The notes beneath the pieces are model-generated. The model made no database searches. It saw only the letters and a program-made list of their open reading frames with translations, and had not been told where the DNA came from. 10,584 nt of DNA from an uncultured Mesorhizobium sp. (lineage in GTDB: Bacteria > Pseudomonadota > Alphaproteobacteria > Rhizobiales > Rhizobiaceae): NCBI GenBank assembly GCA_937958475.1, contig CALFXR010000149.1, positions 1 to 10,584 on the forward strand. The letters run 5' to 3'. This document shows positions 1-6,349 of the stretch, piece by piece (the first letter of the stretch is position 1; each line of letters starts with the position of its first letter). The position numbers and the translations under genes were made by a program.

Positions 1-26
1 CAACAGAGATCGAGCGGAGGCGGCAG

Positions 27-236
27 GTGGATCAGGGCAACAGGAACTCGGCGCTCGCCGCGGCCGCGATCCTCGTCGGATTCGGCATGCTCGCCTATTT
101 CATGCCGACCATCATGCTGGCCATCGGCGGCTATTCTCCGATGGTGGCGGGGGTCGTCGCGGTCGGCTTCGTCGCCGCCTTCTTCCTGGTGTTCTACCTG
201 CGGGCGCATGCGCAGCGCCGCAAGGGAGGTGAATGA
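27..236 (+). CDS. Small two-helix membrane protein, unknown function
   Basis: This 69-residue protein is not one I can assign to a named family. It begins at a GTG with a GGAGG ribosome binding site at 16-20, six bases upstream. Two hydrophobic segments fill most of it (about residues 8-33 and 38-58). They are joined by a short GGYSP turn, and a basic tail (RAHAQRRK) follows that should face the cytoplasm. The stop codon overlaps the start of the downstream DenD-type dehydrogenase as TGATG, so the two are almost certainly one operon and translationally coupled. The operon probably continues upstream, beyond the window, where transporter or sugar-acid genes would be expected. A role as a small accessory subunit of an uptake system is only a guess from context. 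Confidence 0.72.
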   Translation: MDQGNRNSALAAAAILVGFGMLAYFMPTIMLAIGGYSPMVAGVVAVGFVAAFFLVFYLRAHAQRRKGGE

Positions 237-1210
237 TGCGCGTCCTCGTCACCGGTGCCGCCGGCATGATCGGCCGCAAGCTCGTCGAAAGACTGGCGAA
301 GGACGGCGAACTGGCGGGACGTCGCATCAGCGCTCTCGACCTGCACGACATCGTGCCGCCGACGACCGATGGCGGCGGGATCGCCGTTTCCGCCCATACC
401 GGGGACCTTTCCGATCCCGGCGCCGCGGCGGCGCTCGTCGCGGAAAGGCCTGATGTCATCTTCCACCTGGCCGGCATCGTCTCGGGCGAAGCCGAGACCG
501 ACTTCGATCTCGGCTACCGCGTGAACCTCGACGGCACCCGGGCGCTGTTCGACGCCGTCCGCGCCGCCGCGTACATGCCGCGCGTCGTCTTCACCTCGTC
601 GATCGCCGTCTTCGGCGCGCCGTTCCCGGACGTCATCCCGGACGATTTCCACCTGACGCCGCTGACCTCCTACGGCACGCAGAAGATGATCTGCGAGGCC
701 CTGCTCGCCGACTACACGCGCAAGGGCATCTTCGACGGTATCGGCATTCGCCTGCCGACCATCTGCGTGCGGCCCGGCAAGGCGAACAAGGCGGCATCGA
801 GCTTCTTTTCCGGCATCATCCGCGAGCCGCTCAACGGCCTGCCGGCGATCCTGCCGGTGCCCCGCTCGGTGGTGCACACCCATGCCAGTCCGCGCTCGGC
901 CGTCGGCTTCCTCGTCCACGCCGCCGAGATCGATGGCGCCCGCATCGGGCCGCGCCGAAACCTCGTCATGCCGGGGGTCGGGGTGACGGTGGGAGAACAG
1001 GTCGAGGCGCTGCGGCGCATCGCCGGCGAGCGCATCGCCGGGCTGATCGAGGAGCGGCCGGACCCGGCGATATGGGCGATCGTTCAGAACTGGCCGACCC
1101 GCTTCGCCGCGAGCCGTGCGCGCGAACTCGGCTTCGTCGCCGAGGAGAGCTTCGACGAGATCGTCCGCGTCTACATCGACGAGGAACTCGGCGGCCGCAT
1201 TCCGTCCTGA
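236..1210 (+). CDS. denD: D-erythronate dehydrogenase-like NAD-dependent epimerase/dehydratase (DenD family)
   Basis: This is an extended short-chain dehydrogenase of 324 residues, normal length for the DenD group. DenD oxidises D-erythronate to the 2-keto acid with NAD in four-carbon acid-sugar catabolism, in the cytoplasm. Visible features, numbered from the chosen start: the Rossmann glycine motif GAAGMIG at 7-13, an acidic residue near 35 suited to NAD, the HLAG strand at 77-80, TSS at 120-122, and the catalytic pair Y146 and K150 in YGTQK. The C-terminal half has stretches I associate with DenD (RLPTICVRPGK, PRSVVHTHASPRSAVGF). Two ATGs lie in tandem at 233 and 236. The second is preferred because the GGAGG at 225-229 is then six bases away instead of three, and the protein begins MRVLVTGAAG. 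Substrate assignment rests on remembered family resemblance; the enzyme class is secure. Confidence 0.86.
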   Translation: MRVLVTGAAGMIGRKLVERLAKDGELAGRRISALDLHDIVPPTTDGGGIAVSAHTGDLSDPGAAAALVAERPDVIFHLAGIVSGEAETDFDLGYRVNLDGTRALFDAVRAAAYMPRVVFTSSIAVFGAPFPDVIPDDFHLTPLTSYGTQKMICEALLADYTRKGIFDGIGIRLPTICVRPGKANKAASSFFSGIIREPLNGLPAILPVPRSVVHTHASPRSAVGFLVHAAEIDGARIGPRRNLVMPGVGVTVGEQVEALRRIAGERIAGLIEERPDPAIWAIVQNWPTRFAASRARELGFVAEESFDEIVRVYIDEELGGRIPS

Positions 1211-1211
1211 A

Positions 1212-1224
1212 CCCGCTCCGCGGG
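1212..1224. terminator. Short hairpin between convergent genes
   Basis: The 16 bases between the two converging stop codons hold CCCGC-tcc-GCGGG, a 5-bp perfect stem with a 3-base loop. It reads the same on both strands and sits where a bidirectional terminator would be needed for denD and nicO. There is no T-run on either side, so intrinsic termination would be weak. Confidence 0.3.
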
Positions 1225-1226
1225 CG

Positions 1227-2375
1227 TCAGGCCGAGAGGCTCGCCGCCAGCAGCGTCAGGCCGAGCACCATGACCAGGGCGGCGCCGCCGATCTCGATGA
1301 TCGAATGAACGGCGTTGCCGGCGCGGCCGTCGCCGGCGAAGGCAACCGCCCAGTTCTTCGCCGTCACCGCGAGCGTGGCGAGTGCGGCCACCGTGATCGC
1401 CGTTCCCAGCGACATGGCGAAGACCGACAGGATGCCGCCGAGCCAGAGGCCGTTGAGGAAGGCGAAGGTCAGCACGATCAAGGCGCCGGAGCAGGGCCGG
1501 ATGCCGACCGCCGCGACCGCCGACCACGCCGTGCGCCAGTCGAACCGGTCGCCCGTCAGCATCGCCGGGTCGGGCGCATGCGAATGGCCGCAGGTTTCGC
1601 AGACCGCGCCCGATACATGGTCGTGGCCGTGGTCGTGGGCATGATGGTGATGATGACCATGATCGTGGTGGCCGTCATGCGCATGGTGAGCATGGTCGTG
1701 ATCATGGGCGTGCGCATGGTCATGCGCGTGGGCACCGTGATGGTGGCCTGCATGGCCGTGCGAATGCCCGGCATGGGCGACCGCGGCGGACGACAGGCTG
1801 CGGGCCGGAGCGCCTGTCAGGCGCGCGACCAGGCGGCGGCCTGCCTTCTGCCAGAGCAGCCAGGCGCCGAACAGCGCGATCAGCGCATAGCTCGCGGTCT
1901 CCAGCGTCCAGGTCGCGTCCGTCATCGAGATCGAGGTGCCGCGAAGCAGGAAATAGACGATCAGCATGATCACGATCGCGGTCAGGCCCTGAAGCATGGC
2001 GGAGATGAAGGACAGCATCACGCCGCGGCGCAGGGCCACCTCGTTGGCCAGCATGTAGGACGAGATCACCGCCTTGCCGTGTCCCGGACCGGCGGCATGA
2101 AAAATGCCGTAGAGAAACGACAGGCCGACCAGCACCCACAGCCGGCTGCCGTCTTCGCGCATCGCCTTCAGCGCGCCGGTGAGCGACCGGTAGAACGCCT
2201 GCTGCTGCGTGTTGATCCAGTTGAGGGTCCCGGCGAACAGGCCGGTTGACGGCAGCACGGCCTCGTTGGTGCCGATGCCGAGCGAGCTCTGCGCGTGCGC
2301 ATGGCCGAAGAAGTGCGACAGCACGTAGACGACCGCCAGCAGGGCGAAGGTGAATCGCACGACGCTCTTGCTCAT
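1227..2375 (-). CDS. NicO-family nickel/cobalt exporter with His-rich loop
   Basis: This is a 382-residue inner-membrane protein of the NicO/RcnA-like Ni/Co transporter family, expected to move Ni(II)/Co(II) across the membrane. It has a hydrophobic N-terminus (about 7-28, possibly a cleaved signal ending AHAQ), then helices at about 80-92, 117-144 and 160-176, and three more after the loop. Family signatures are visible: FHAAGPGHGKAVISSY at 92-107, with likely metal ligands H93 and H99, and GIRPCSGAL at 291-299. Between them, residues 201-266 form a hydrophilic loop with 31 His plus many Asp, ending in a CxxC-G-H-S-H cluster (C259, C262, H264, H266). It starts 4 nt after the DUF1007 stop, the usual pairing for this family. 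RcnA-type efflux is the best guess; the sequence does not separate Ni from Co or export from import. Confidence 0.92.
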   Translation of the reverse strand: MSKSVVRFTFALLAVVYVLSHFFGHAHAQSSLGIGTNEAVLPSTGLFAGTLNWINTQQQAFYRSLTGALKAMREDGSRLWVLVGLSFLYGIFHAAGPGHGKAVISSYMLANEVALRRGVMLSFISAMLQGLTAIVIMLIVYFLLRGTSISMTDATWTLETASYALIALFGAWLLWQKAGRRLVARLTGAPARSLSSAAVAHAGHSHGHAGHHHGAHAHDHAHAHDHDHAHHAHDGHHDHGHHHHHAHDHGHDHVSGAVCETCGHSHAPDPAMLTGDRFDWRTAWSAVAAVGIRPCSGALIVLTFAFLNGLWLGGILSVFAMSLGTAITVAALATLAVTAKNWAVAFAGDGRAGNAVHSIIEIGGAALVMVLGLTLLAASLSA

Positions 2376-2379
2376 CGGG

Positions 2380-3048
2380 TCAGCCTTTCGCGGCGCAGGT
2401 CAGTTCGAGTCGGGTGGCGAAGATCTTCGACATGTCGGTTCCCGCGGGATCGTCGAAGAACTGCTCGGTGAGCGTCGCCTGGTTCTGCGCCAGCGCCTGG
2501 TCGGGATCGGGCCGGATGACGGCGCGGGTGCAGGTGGAAGGCAGGTGCTCGACGGCCATGTTCTCGTCGTCGATGAAGTCGATCGCGGTATAGAAGGTCG
2601 GATCGTAGACGCCGAAATCGAGCCGGCCCGAAAGCCGGATCGGCTGCTTCGGATGCGATTCGAACAGGATGACCAGCTGGTCGTTCTCGTAGTTGACCAT
2701 CAGCTTCGGCGGCGGGCTCATCACCACGTCCTTGCCGTCGGCGGTCACCATCTGGAAGTAGTCGTAGTCGGCGAGGGACGAATAGACCGTGTCGGCGACG
2801 TCCTGGAGTTCGCCGTCGTCGAGCTTCAGGTCGGCGTTCTTGTCGAACTCCATCAGCACGGTGCTGGAGAAGACGTCGTCGAAGCGCCACAGGTGGCGCA
2901 GCGAACTCACCGCCGACGCGTCGGCGGACAGCACGACGTCGAGGCGGGCCTCGGCGAAGACGTGGGGATGCACGCTGGCGGGGACGGTCGACGCGAGCAG
3001 GCCGGCCAGCGCGGCGGCAGCGACCCCTTTCTTGGACGGTTTTCGCAT
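2380..3048 (-). CDS. DUF1007 family periplasmic protein, NicO partner
   Basis: This 222-residue exported protein of the DUF1007 family is usually encoded beside NicO transporters. It has a basic N-terminus and a hydrophobic signal segment (about 8-25), and the mature part opens with the family's HPHVF motif (27-31), whose two histidines could bind metal near the N-terminus. Residues 69-80 (DKNADLKLDDGE) have acidic or polar residues at loop positions 1, 3, 5, 9 and 12, like an EF-hand calcium loop. Two cysteines (173 and 218) could form a disulfide. The gene is directly upstream of nicO with 4 nt between them, so a periplasmic metal-handling or adaptor role for the transporter is likely, though the family's biochemistry is not established. 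The ATG at 3048 has only a weak GGGA upstream. Confidence 0.88.
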   Translation of the reverse strand: MRKPSKKGVAAAALAGLLASTVPASVHPHVFAEARLDVVLSADASAVSSLRHLWRFDDVFSSTVLMEFDKNADLKLDDGELQDVADTVYSSLADYDYFQMVTADGKDVVMSPPPKLMVNYENDQLVILFESHPKQPIRLSGRLDFGVYDPTFYTAIDFIDDENMAVEHLPSTCTRAVIRPDPDQALAQNQATLTEQFFDDPAGTDMSKIFATRLELTCAAKG

Positions 3049-3071
3049 CTATCTGTCCCGGGAAGACTTGC

Positions 3072-3085
3072 GGTGGAAATCCACC
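3072..3085. promoter_or_regulatory. 6-bp palindrome upstream of the DUF1007-nicO pair
   Basis: GGTGGA-aa-TCCACC is a perfect inverted repeat 23 bases upstream of the DUF1007 start, in the 77-base gap after lysR. It could be an operator for a metal-responsive or LysR regulator, or a small mRNA hairpin. It does not match the metal-regulator boxes I know well. Confidence 0.25.
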
Positions 3086-3125
3086 AGAAAGCGGGCGGAA
3101 ATTGGACCGATGCGTGACTTGGCGG

Positions 3126-4025
3126 TCATTCCTTTTCCCTCGCCTTGAACCACTGGACCAGGAAGTCGACGAAGACGCGGACCTTGGCCGGCAGGTAGCG
3201 CCGGTGCGGATAGACGGCGTAGACGCCGCCGCCGGAGGGGACGAATTCGTCAAGGACGGACACCAGGGTCCCGTCATCGAGTGCCGGCCGGGCAATGAAG
3301 TCGGGCATAGTCGCGAAGCCCAGCCCGGCAACCGCGGCGGTGCGCACCGATTGCGGGCTGTTGACCTCCAGCCTGCCGGTCACCGCCACCGTGATCGTCT
3401 CGCCCTGCTCGCCGACGAAGGGCCAGTTGGACAGCCAGCGCCCGTTGGTATCGATCACGCAGGGCATCCGCGCGAGGTCCTGGGGGCGGACCGGGCGGCC
3501 GACCTTCTCGATCAGCGAGGGTGCGCCGCAGACCTTGATGCCGAACGGAGCCAGCTTTCGGGCGATCAGCGACGAACTCTCCAGGCGCGTGATGCGTATG
3601 GCGAGGTCGTAGCCCTCCTCGACCAGGTCGACGAAACGGTCGTCGAGATGGATGTCGAGGACGATGTCGGGATGGTCGCGGGCGAAGTCGATCAGCGACT
3701 GGCCCACCGGCGCGTCGGCGAAGGTGCGCGGGGCGGAGAGCTTGATGCGCCCGCGCACGTCGCCGGAGGATTCGCGCACCGCGTCGGCCAGGCTGTCGAT
3801 CTCGCGGACGATCTCCGTCGCCCGGCGGTAGTATGTGTGTCCGGCCTCGGTCAGCGAGAACTGCCGCGTGGTACGGTTCAGGAGCAGCGCGCCGAGCTCG
3901 TCCTCGAGTTCGCGGACATACTTCGACAGCAGCGCCTTCGAGCGGCCGATCTTGCGGGCTGCCGCGGAGAAGCCTTCGGCTTCGACCACGTCGATGAAGG
4001 CGCGCATGCGTGTCAGCGTGTCCAA
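3126..4025 (-). CDS. LysR-family transcriptional regulator
   Basis: This 299-residue regulator has the standard LysR layout. The N-terminal winged helix-turn-helix covers about residues 3-60 (EGFSAAARKIGRSKALLSKYV is its core), followed by a linker helix to about 88 and a two-lobed effector-binding domain from about 92 to 290. The start is placed at TTG 4025, not the in-frame GTG at 4043. AGGAGG (4035-4030 on this strand) is four bases from the TTG, while the GTG has no ribosome site, and MDTLTRMRAFIDVVEAEGF is a typical LysR beginning. An ATG at 4007 is a third option. The effector is unknown. The gene runs in the same direction as DUF1007-nicO, 77 bases upstream, unlike the usual divergent LysR arrangement, so its target cannot be read from position alone. 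Confidence 0.9.
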   Translation of the reverse strand: MDTLTRMRAFIDVVEAEGFSAAARKIGRSKALLSKYVRELEDELGALLLNRTTRQFSLTEAGHTYYRRATEIVREIDSLADAVRESSGDVRGRIKLSAPRTFADAPVGQSLIDFARDHPDIVLDIHLDDRFVDLVEEGYDLAIRITRLESSSLIARKLAPFGIKVCGAPSLIEKVGRPVRPQDLARMPCVIDTNGRWLSNWPFVGEQGETITVAVTGRLEVNSPQSVRTAAVAGLGFATMPDFIARPALDDGTLVSVLDEFVPSGGGVYAVYPHRRYLPAKVRVFVDFLVQWFKAREKE

Positions 4026-4032
4026 GCCGCCT

Positions 4033-4065
4033 CCTGCGTTCACGAATAACGGACGGTGACGCAGG
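4033..4065. promoter_or_regulatory. Imperfect inverted repeat over the lysR ribosome binding site
   Basis: CCTGCGTTCAC (4033-4043) and GTGACGCAGG (4056-4065) pair over 10 bp with one bulged T at 4040, leaving a 12-base loop. The repeat lies 8 bases upstream of the lysR TTG, and its 3' arm on the transcribed strand runs into the AGGAGG. It may be an autoregulatory operator, since LysR sites are interrupted dyads, or an mRNA hairpin limiting lysR translation. Both readings are inference. Confidence 0.4.
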
Positions 4066-4093
4066 ATTGTTCAGCGGAAGCGGCCGGTCAAGC

Positions 4094-4122
4094 CACCCGC
4101 GGTCATGGATTGACCGCGGGTG
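4094..4122 (-). terminator. 12-bp perfect hairpin spanning the sugar dehydrogenase stop codon
   Basis: CACCCGCGGTCA (4094-4105) and TGACCGCGGGTG (4111-4122) are exact reverse complements around a 5-base loop. The stop codon of the sugar dehydrogenase lies in one arm. The stem is long and GC-rich, so it should be very stable in the mRNA. No T-run follows, so it is more likely an mRNA 3'-end stabiliser or part of a factor-assisted terminator than a classic intrinsic terminator. Confidence 0.5.
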
Positions 4123-5653
4123 CGATATTGGTCTGCGGCGGGCTCGCGCGCGTCGCGGCGCCCGAGGGCTCCTGGCCGGTCGGCTTCTCGTCCGCCGATG
4201 CACCGCCGTCCGCCGGCTCCCGGGCTCGCGCGGGCGCGTCGGCGGCCGGCTCGCCCAACCGGTCGCCGGTCTCGGTCGAGCCGGTCACGACCGGGTCCTC
4301 GCCGACCGGCTCCGGTGTCACCGACCCGTCGGCCGAAGCCACGCGCCACACGGTGTTGCCGGCGTCGTCGGCGATGAGCAGGGCGCCGGTGCCGTCGATG
4401 GTCACGCCGACGGGACGGCCGCGGGCCTGGTCGCCGTCGAGGAAGCCGGTCACCACGTCGAGCGGCGTGCCGAACGGCTTGCCGTTCTCGAAGGGCACGA
4501 AGATCACCTTGTAGCCGTTGAAGGAATCGCGGTTCCAGCTGCCGTGCACGCCGACGAAGGCGCCGTTGCGCAACGCTTCCGGCAGGGCGGAACGATAGGC
4601 GAAGGTCATGCCCAGCGGCGCCACGTGGCTCGACAGCGCGTAGTCGGGCGCGATCGCCTTCTCCACCATGTCGGGACGCTGCGGCCGAGGCCGCGGATCG
4701 ACGTGCTGGCCATAGTAGCTCCAGGGCCAGCCGTAGAAGGCGCCGTCCTTCACCGAGGTCATGTAGTCGGGGACGAGATTCGGGCCGAGTTCGTCGCGCT
4801 CGTTGATCACCGCCCAGAGTTCGCCGGTCTCGGGATGGATGGTCAGCCCGTTGGGATTGCGCAGGCCCGATGCGAAGACCCGCGCCGCGCCGGTCTGCCG
4901 GTCGACCTGCCAGATCGCCGCGCGGCCCTTCTCCGCCTCGATGCCGTTCTCGGCGACGTTCGAGTTGGAACCGACCGAGGCGTAGAGGTAGCGGCCGTCG
5001 GGGCTGAGGACGAGATCCTTCGTCCAGTGGTGGTTGATCGGACCGCCGGGCAGCGGCGTCAGCACCTTCGGCTGGCCGCCGACGCTGGTCTCGCCCAGCC
5101 GGTAGGGGTAGGCGAGGATGGCGTCGGTCGCCGCGACATAGAGCGTGTCGTCGATCCAGGCGACGCCGAAGGGCGAGGCGAGGCCGGTCAGGAGATCGTG
5201 CCGCTCGTCGACGGTCCCGTCGCGGTCGGTGTCGCGCAGCAGCGTGATCAGGTTGCTTTCCTTCTGCTCGCCGCCGTCTCCATGCGCCATCGACATGATG
5301 AAGCCGCGGATCACGTCCTTCGGCCGTGACACGGGCTTGCCCTCCGGTCCGCGCGACTGGACGACGAGGACGTCGCCGTTGGGCAGCGTATGCACCTCGC
5401 GCGGATTGGCGAGGTCGGTGGCGTAGGCGGTGACGGTCAGTCCCTCGGGAACGGTGGGCGTTTCGCCCTCCTGCCACCCGACGACCTCCGCGACCTTCAT
5501 GTCGGTAGAAAGACCCTGCCGCGGTTCGGGCAGGAACGGGTCCGGCCCGATCTGCCTGCTGACGTCGAAATCCTGCGCGCCGGCGACGGTCGCGGCGATC
5601 GACAGGCATGTGCCCGCGACGAGCACGCGCCGGAGTTTTCTCGAAACGGTCAT
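4103..5653 (-). CDS. Secreted sorbosone/PQQ-dependent sugar dehydrogenase family protein
   Basis: This is a 516-residue periplasmic protein of the soluble glucose/sorbosone dehydrogenase beta-propeller family, which oxidises sugars or related alcohols/aldehydes using PQQ. A Sec signal peptide covers about 1-26 (VAGA|QD). The propeller runs from about 70 to 438 with recognisable blade segments: LANPREVHTLPNGDVLVVQS (81-100), PFGVAWIDDTLYVA (161-174), HHWTKDLVLSPDGRYLYASV (208-227), GLRNPNG (263-269), FYGWPWSYYG (306-315), HGSWNR (370-375) and GRPVGV (412-417). DTDRDGTVDE (141-150) looks like a calcium-binding loop. Residues 445-516 are a Pro/Ala/Glu-rich, probably disordered tail outside the family core. 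The ATG at 5653 overlaps the DUF2231 stop (ATGA) and has AGGAG upstream. Longer in-frame readings toward 5986 run antiparallel to no sensible protein and are rejected. The true substrate is unknown. Confidence 0.9.
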   Translation of the reverse strand: MTVSRKLRRVLVAGTCLSIAATVAGAQDFDVSRQIGPDPFLPEPRQGLSTDMKVAEVVGWQEGETPTVPEGLTVTAYATDLANPREVHTLPNGDVLVVQSRGPEGKPVSRPKDVIRGFIMSMAHGDGGEQKESNLITLLRDTDRDGTVDERHDLLTGLASPFGVAWIDDTLYVAATDAILAYPYRLGETSVGGQPKVLTPLPGGPINHHWTKDLVLSPDGRYLYASVGSNSNVAENGIEAEKGRAAIWQVDRQTGAARVFASGLRNPNGLTIHPETGELWAVINERDELGPNLVPDYMTSVKDGAFYGWPWSYYGQHVDPRPRPQRPDMVEKAIAPDYALSSHVAPLGMTFAYRSALPEALRNGAFVGVHGSWNRDSFNGYKVIFVPFENGKPFGTPLDVVTGFLDGDQARGRPVGVTIDGTGALLIADDAGNTVWRVASADGSVTPEPVGEDPVVTGSTETGDRLGEPAADAPARAREPADGGASADEKPTGQEPSGAATRASPPQTNIAPAVNP

Positions 5654-6102
5654 GGCTGGCTGCTCCTGAATTCGTGTCGGTAGACGAGGACGCGCCCGTA
5701 CCAGGCGGCGAGCGCCATCACGACGACGGTCGCCGCGGAAAGGACGAGGCCCCACGGGACCACGGCGGTCCAGCCGTCGCCGGCGTGGACGAGGCTGTTG
5801 AGGAACGCGAGGACGACGACGACGAGGCTGCCGACCGGCTGCGGCCAGGCTGGTGCGATTCGTTCGACCGGCGGGCGGGTCGTGAAGTCGATGATCCAGG
5901 CCACGGCGGCGAGAACGGCGAATACCAGGCCGGCGAAGAGCAGCCAGGACGAGAAGTTCTGCCACATCAGGTTCGCGCTCCGCCAATAGGCGACGTCGGT
6001 GAACAGGGCGAGCGTGAAGCAGACGACCGGAAACTGAACCAGTATCGAATGGAGCGGTTGCCCGCCGACGGCCACGTTGCTGCGGATTTCGGACCAGGTC
6101 AT
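5650..6102 (-). CDS. DUF2231 four-helix membrane protein
   Basis: This 150-residue inner-membrane protein of the DUF2231 family has about four hydrophobic helices (20-38, 50-72, 90-104, 113-134). The family's N-terminal motif is visible as GQPLHSILVQFPVVCF (14-29), with a conserved-type His18. The start is well supported: AAAGGAGG at 6117-6110 on this strand lies seven bases from the ATG. Its stop overlaps the start of the sugar dehydrogenase by the ATGA arrangement, so translation is coupled. DUF2231 proteins often sit next to such dehydrogenases, which suggests a membrane anchor or electron-accepting partner for the periplasmic enzyme. That role is inferred from context and not established. 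Confidence 0.88.
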   Translation of the reverse strand: MTWSEIRSNVAVGGQPLHSILVQFPVVCFTLALFTDVAYWRSANLMWQNFSSWLLFAGLVFAVLAAVAWIIDFTTRPPVERIAPAWPQPVGSLVVVVLAFLNSLVHAGDGWTAVVPWGLVLSAATVVVMALAAWYGRVLVYRHEFRSSQP

Positions 6103-6200
6103 GATCACACCTCCTTTCGGCGTGTAGTGTTTGGTGTTCGGGAAATACCCCCAGACCCGCCGGTTTGTTCCATCACGACCGCGAGAAAGTCTCCGCGCCC

Positions 6201-6248
6201 AGGGCGACCGGCACGGTGACGGGCAGGGCGACGGGCACGGCGACGGGC
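6201..6248. repeat. Four tandem 12-base units upstream of the DUF2231 operon
   Basis: Four contiguous, nearly identical 12-mers are present: AGGGCGACCGGC, ACGGTGACGGGC, AGGGCGACGGGC and ACGGCGACGGGC. Units 1 and 3 share AGGG, units 2 and 4 share ACGG, so the array may have grown by duplication of a 24-mer. Two copies of AATGCGCG follow at 6249 and 6259. The array lies about 100 bases upstream of the DUF2231 start. It may be a slippage product or a set of helically phased regulator sites. Confidence 0.6.
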
Positions 6249-6299
6249 AATGCGCGGCAATGCGCGAGCGCCATCGGGCCGTCGGCCCGGTCGCCGTCA

Positions 6300-6329
6300 G
6301 GAAGGAAGGAATCCGGCAGTGGATGCCGG
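6300..6329 (-). terminator. Putative intrinsic terminator of the ABC-F gene
   Basis: On the minus strand, 21 bases after the stop codon, CCGGCA-tccac-TGCCGG forms a 6-bp stem (6329-6313). A pyrimidine tract with paired T residues (ATTCCTTCCTTCC) follows it. The interrupted T-run makes it a moderate candidate. Confidence 0.45.
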
Positions 6330-6349
6330 GGACCGCGGTCGCCGACGCG

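Noticed and set aside
6130..6170. GGAAC element on the minus strand upstream of DUF2231 as an EcfG-type stress promoter
   Set aside because: GGAAC is present, but at the required spacing no CGTT follows; only GTAT is found at 18 bases. One half-site is too common to call.
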